From Chromatocurvus sp046260215 (GTDB lineage: Bacteria > Pseudomonadota > Gammaproteobacteria > Pseudomonadales > Halieaceae), in NCBI GenBank assembly GCA_046260215.1, contig JBHEPQ010000165.1:1-6590 (forward strand): a stretch of DNA of 6,590 nucleotides. Reading direction: 5' to 3'. The notes below the pieces were generated by a model. It was not told where the DNA came from. It saw only the letters and a list, made by a program, of their open reading frames with translations, and made no database searches. Made by a program: the position numbers and the translations under genes. This document shows, in pieces, positions 5,837-6,590 of this stretch. Within the stretch, counting starts at the first letter, position 1. Every line of letters starts with the position of its first letter.

Positions 5837-6590
5837 ATGGCACGCAATTCCATATTTCGCAGCGATAACGCGCCGCTGGACGATCCCGAAGCGCTGCAGC
5901 GCCATATCCGCCGCGCACTGGCAGCAAAGCCGATGGGCGGCTGGGAGCTGGGGATGCTGCATCGCCTGGTACAGACCTGGTTCAAACCGCAGGTCATAGG
6001 CGCTGGGAACATACCGGAGCGACCCTGCCTGTTTGTGGGTAATCACGGATTGTTCGCTATCGATGGGCTTATCGTACTGCCCATCATGCTGCGCGATTAC
6101 ACGCGTTTTCTTCGACCGATGGGCGACAAGTTCCTGTTCACCGATCCCAGGCTCGCGTCGGGCCTGCTGCGTTGCGGGGCGACGATGGGCCACCCCGAGG
6201 TGTGCCGGGCCCTGATGTCCCGCGGACACGACCTGCTGATCTTCCCCGGCGGCGCCCATGAGGCAGTGAAAGCGGCTCGAGAGAACTACCGGCTACAGTG
6301 GAAGGATCGCGATGGCTTCGTGCGCCTGGCAGCGGAGCAGGGCTACACCATTGTGCCCTTCGGCCTTGTCGGCCCGGATGACTTCTACAGCCACCTGATC
6401 GAGGGGGAGACGCTTCCTGACACCCTGTTGGGACGCGGGCTGATACGCGCAGGCATTCTCGATCCGCACATGCGACGTGATCTGATACCGCCGCTCGCCC
6501 GGGGCATGCTTGGCTCTTTGCTGCCACGACCCGAGCCATGCTTCCTGGGATTCGGTGAAGCGGTTGATCTCTCGGCGCACCGTGGTCGCC
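5837..6590 (+). CDS. Lysophospholipid acyltransferase-family protein, DGAT2/MGAT-like (3' truncated)
   Basis: The frame stays open to the window end, giving 251 residues without a stop. The product should transfer an acyl group from a thioester to a lipid or alcohol acceptor, usually at the inner face of the membrane. Motif I is VGNHGLFAID (67-76), the His-Asp pair of the LPLAT fold but with five residues between H70 and D76 instead of four. FPGGAHEAVK (136-145) is the acceptor/phosphate-binding motif in the form typical of DGAT2/MGAT-like members, and GYTIVPFGLVG (169-179) is the following strand. No signal peptide or long membrane helix is visible. The ATG at 5837 has no strong ribosome site. 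An in-frame ATG at 5729 is possible, but the 36 residues it adds look non-coding. It diverges from the MDR reductase; the acceptor lipid is unknown. Confidence 0.85.
   Translation, partial: MARNSIFRSDNAPLDDPEALQRHIRRALAAKPMGGWELGMLHRLVQTWFKPQVIGAGNIPERPCLFVGNHGLFAIDGLIVLPIMLRDYTRFLRPMGDKFLFTDPRLASGLLRCGATMGHPEVCRALMSRGHDLLIFPGGAHEAVKAARENYRLQWKDRDGFVRLAAEQGYTIVPFGLVGPDDFYSHLIEGETLPDTLLGRGLIRAGILDPHMRRDLIPPLARGMLGSLLPRPEPCFLGFGEAVDLSAHRGR

Noticed and set aside
6138..6539. Minus-strand open frame of 133 codons opposite the acyltransferase
   Set aside because: The plus frame carries both LPLAT motifs, and this frame is Arg/Pro/Ser-rich without any motif.

Overview
The window is an ordinary-looking chromosomal stretch from a GC-rich (about 60% by eye) Gram-negative bacterium. 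A proteobacterium, probably a gammaproteobacterium, is my best guess. This rests on codon use and family resemblance only; no rRNA or marker gene is present to confirm it. Coding density is very high. I see no tRNA, rRNA, CRISPR array, insertion sequence or phage gene.

Positions 1-4573 hold an ABC importer operon of the peptide/nickel (Dpp/Opp/Yej) type, all on the + strand. In order it encodes: the C-terminal part of a solute-binding protein (1-585, start outside the window), a DppB-type permease (599-1576), a DppC-type permease (1590-2960), and one protein carrying both ATPase domains (2957-4573). Gaps are 13 nt, 13 nt and a 4-nt ATGA overlap, so the genes are very likely co-transcribed and translationally coupled. 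Together they make a complete importer: the binding protein captures solute outside the membrane, the two permeases form the channel, and the fused ATPase drives transport. The substrate cannot be read from the sequence; small peptides are the default guess.

The importer has three departures from the textbook form. The binding protein ends in a transmembrane helix and an arginine-rich tail. The DppC-type subunit is 456 aa instead of about 300, with what look like three extra membrane helices and a long extracytoplasmic insertion. The fused ATPase lacks the cysteine cluster seen in many Dpp/Opp ATPases. The first two are the best candidates for something under-described here.

Positions 4580-5707 (- strand) encode a medium-chain dehydrogenase/reductase of the quinone-oxidoreductase type. 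It converges on the ABC operon with only 6 bp between stop codons and no visible hairpin terminator. A 129-bp divergent intergenic region (5708-5836) follows, holding a perfect 12-bp palindrome and a plausible -10 box. From 5837 to the window end (+ strand) lies the 5' part of an acyltransferase gene of the DGAT2/MGAT-like LPLAT group. Nothing in the sequence ties these last two genes functionally to the importer.
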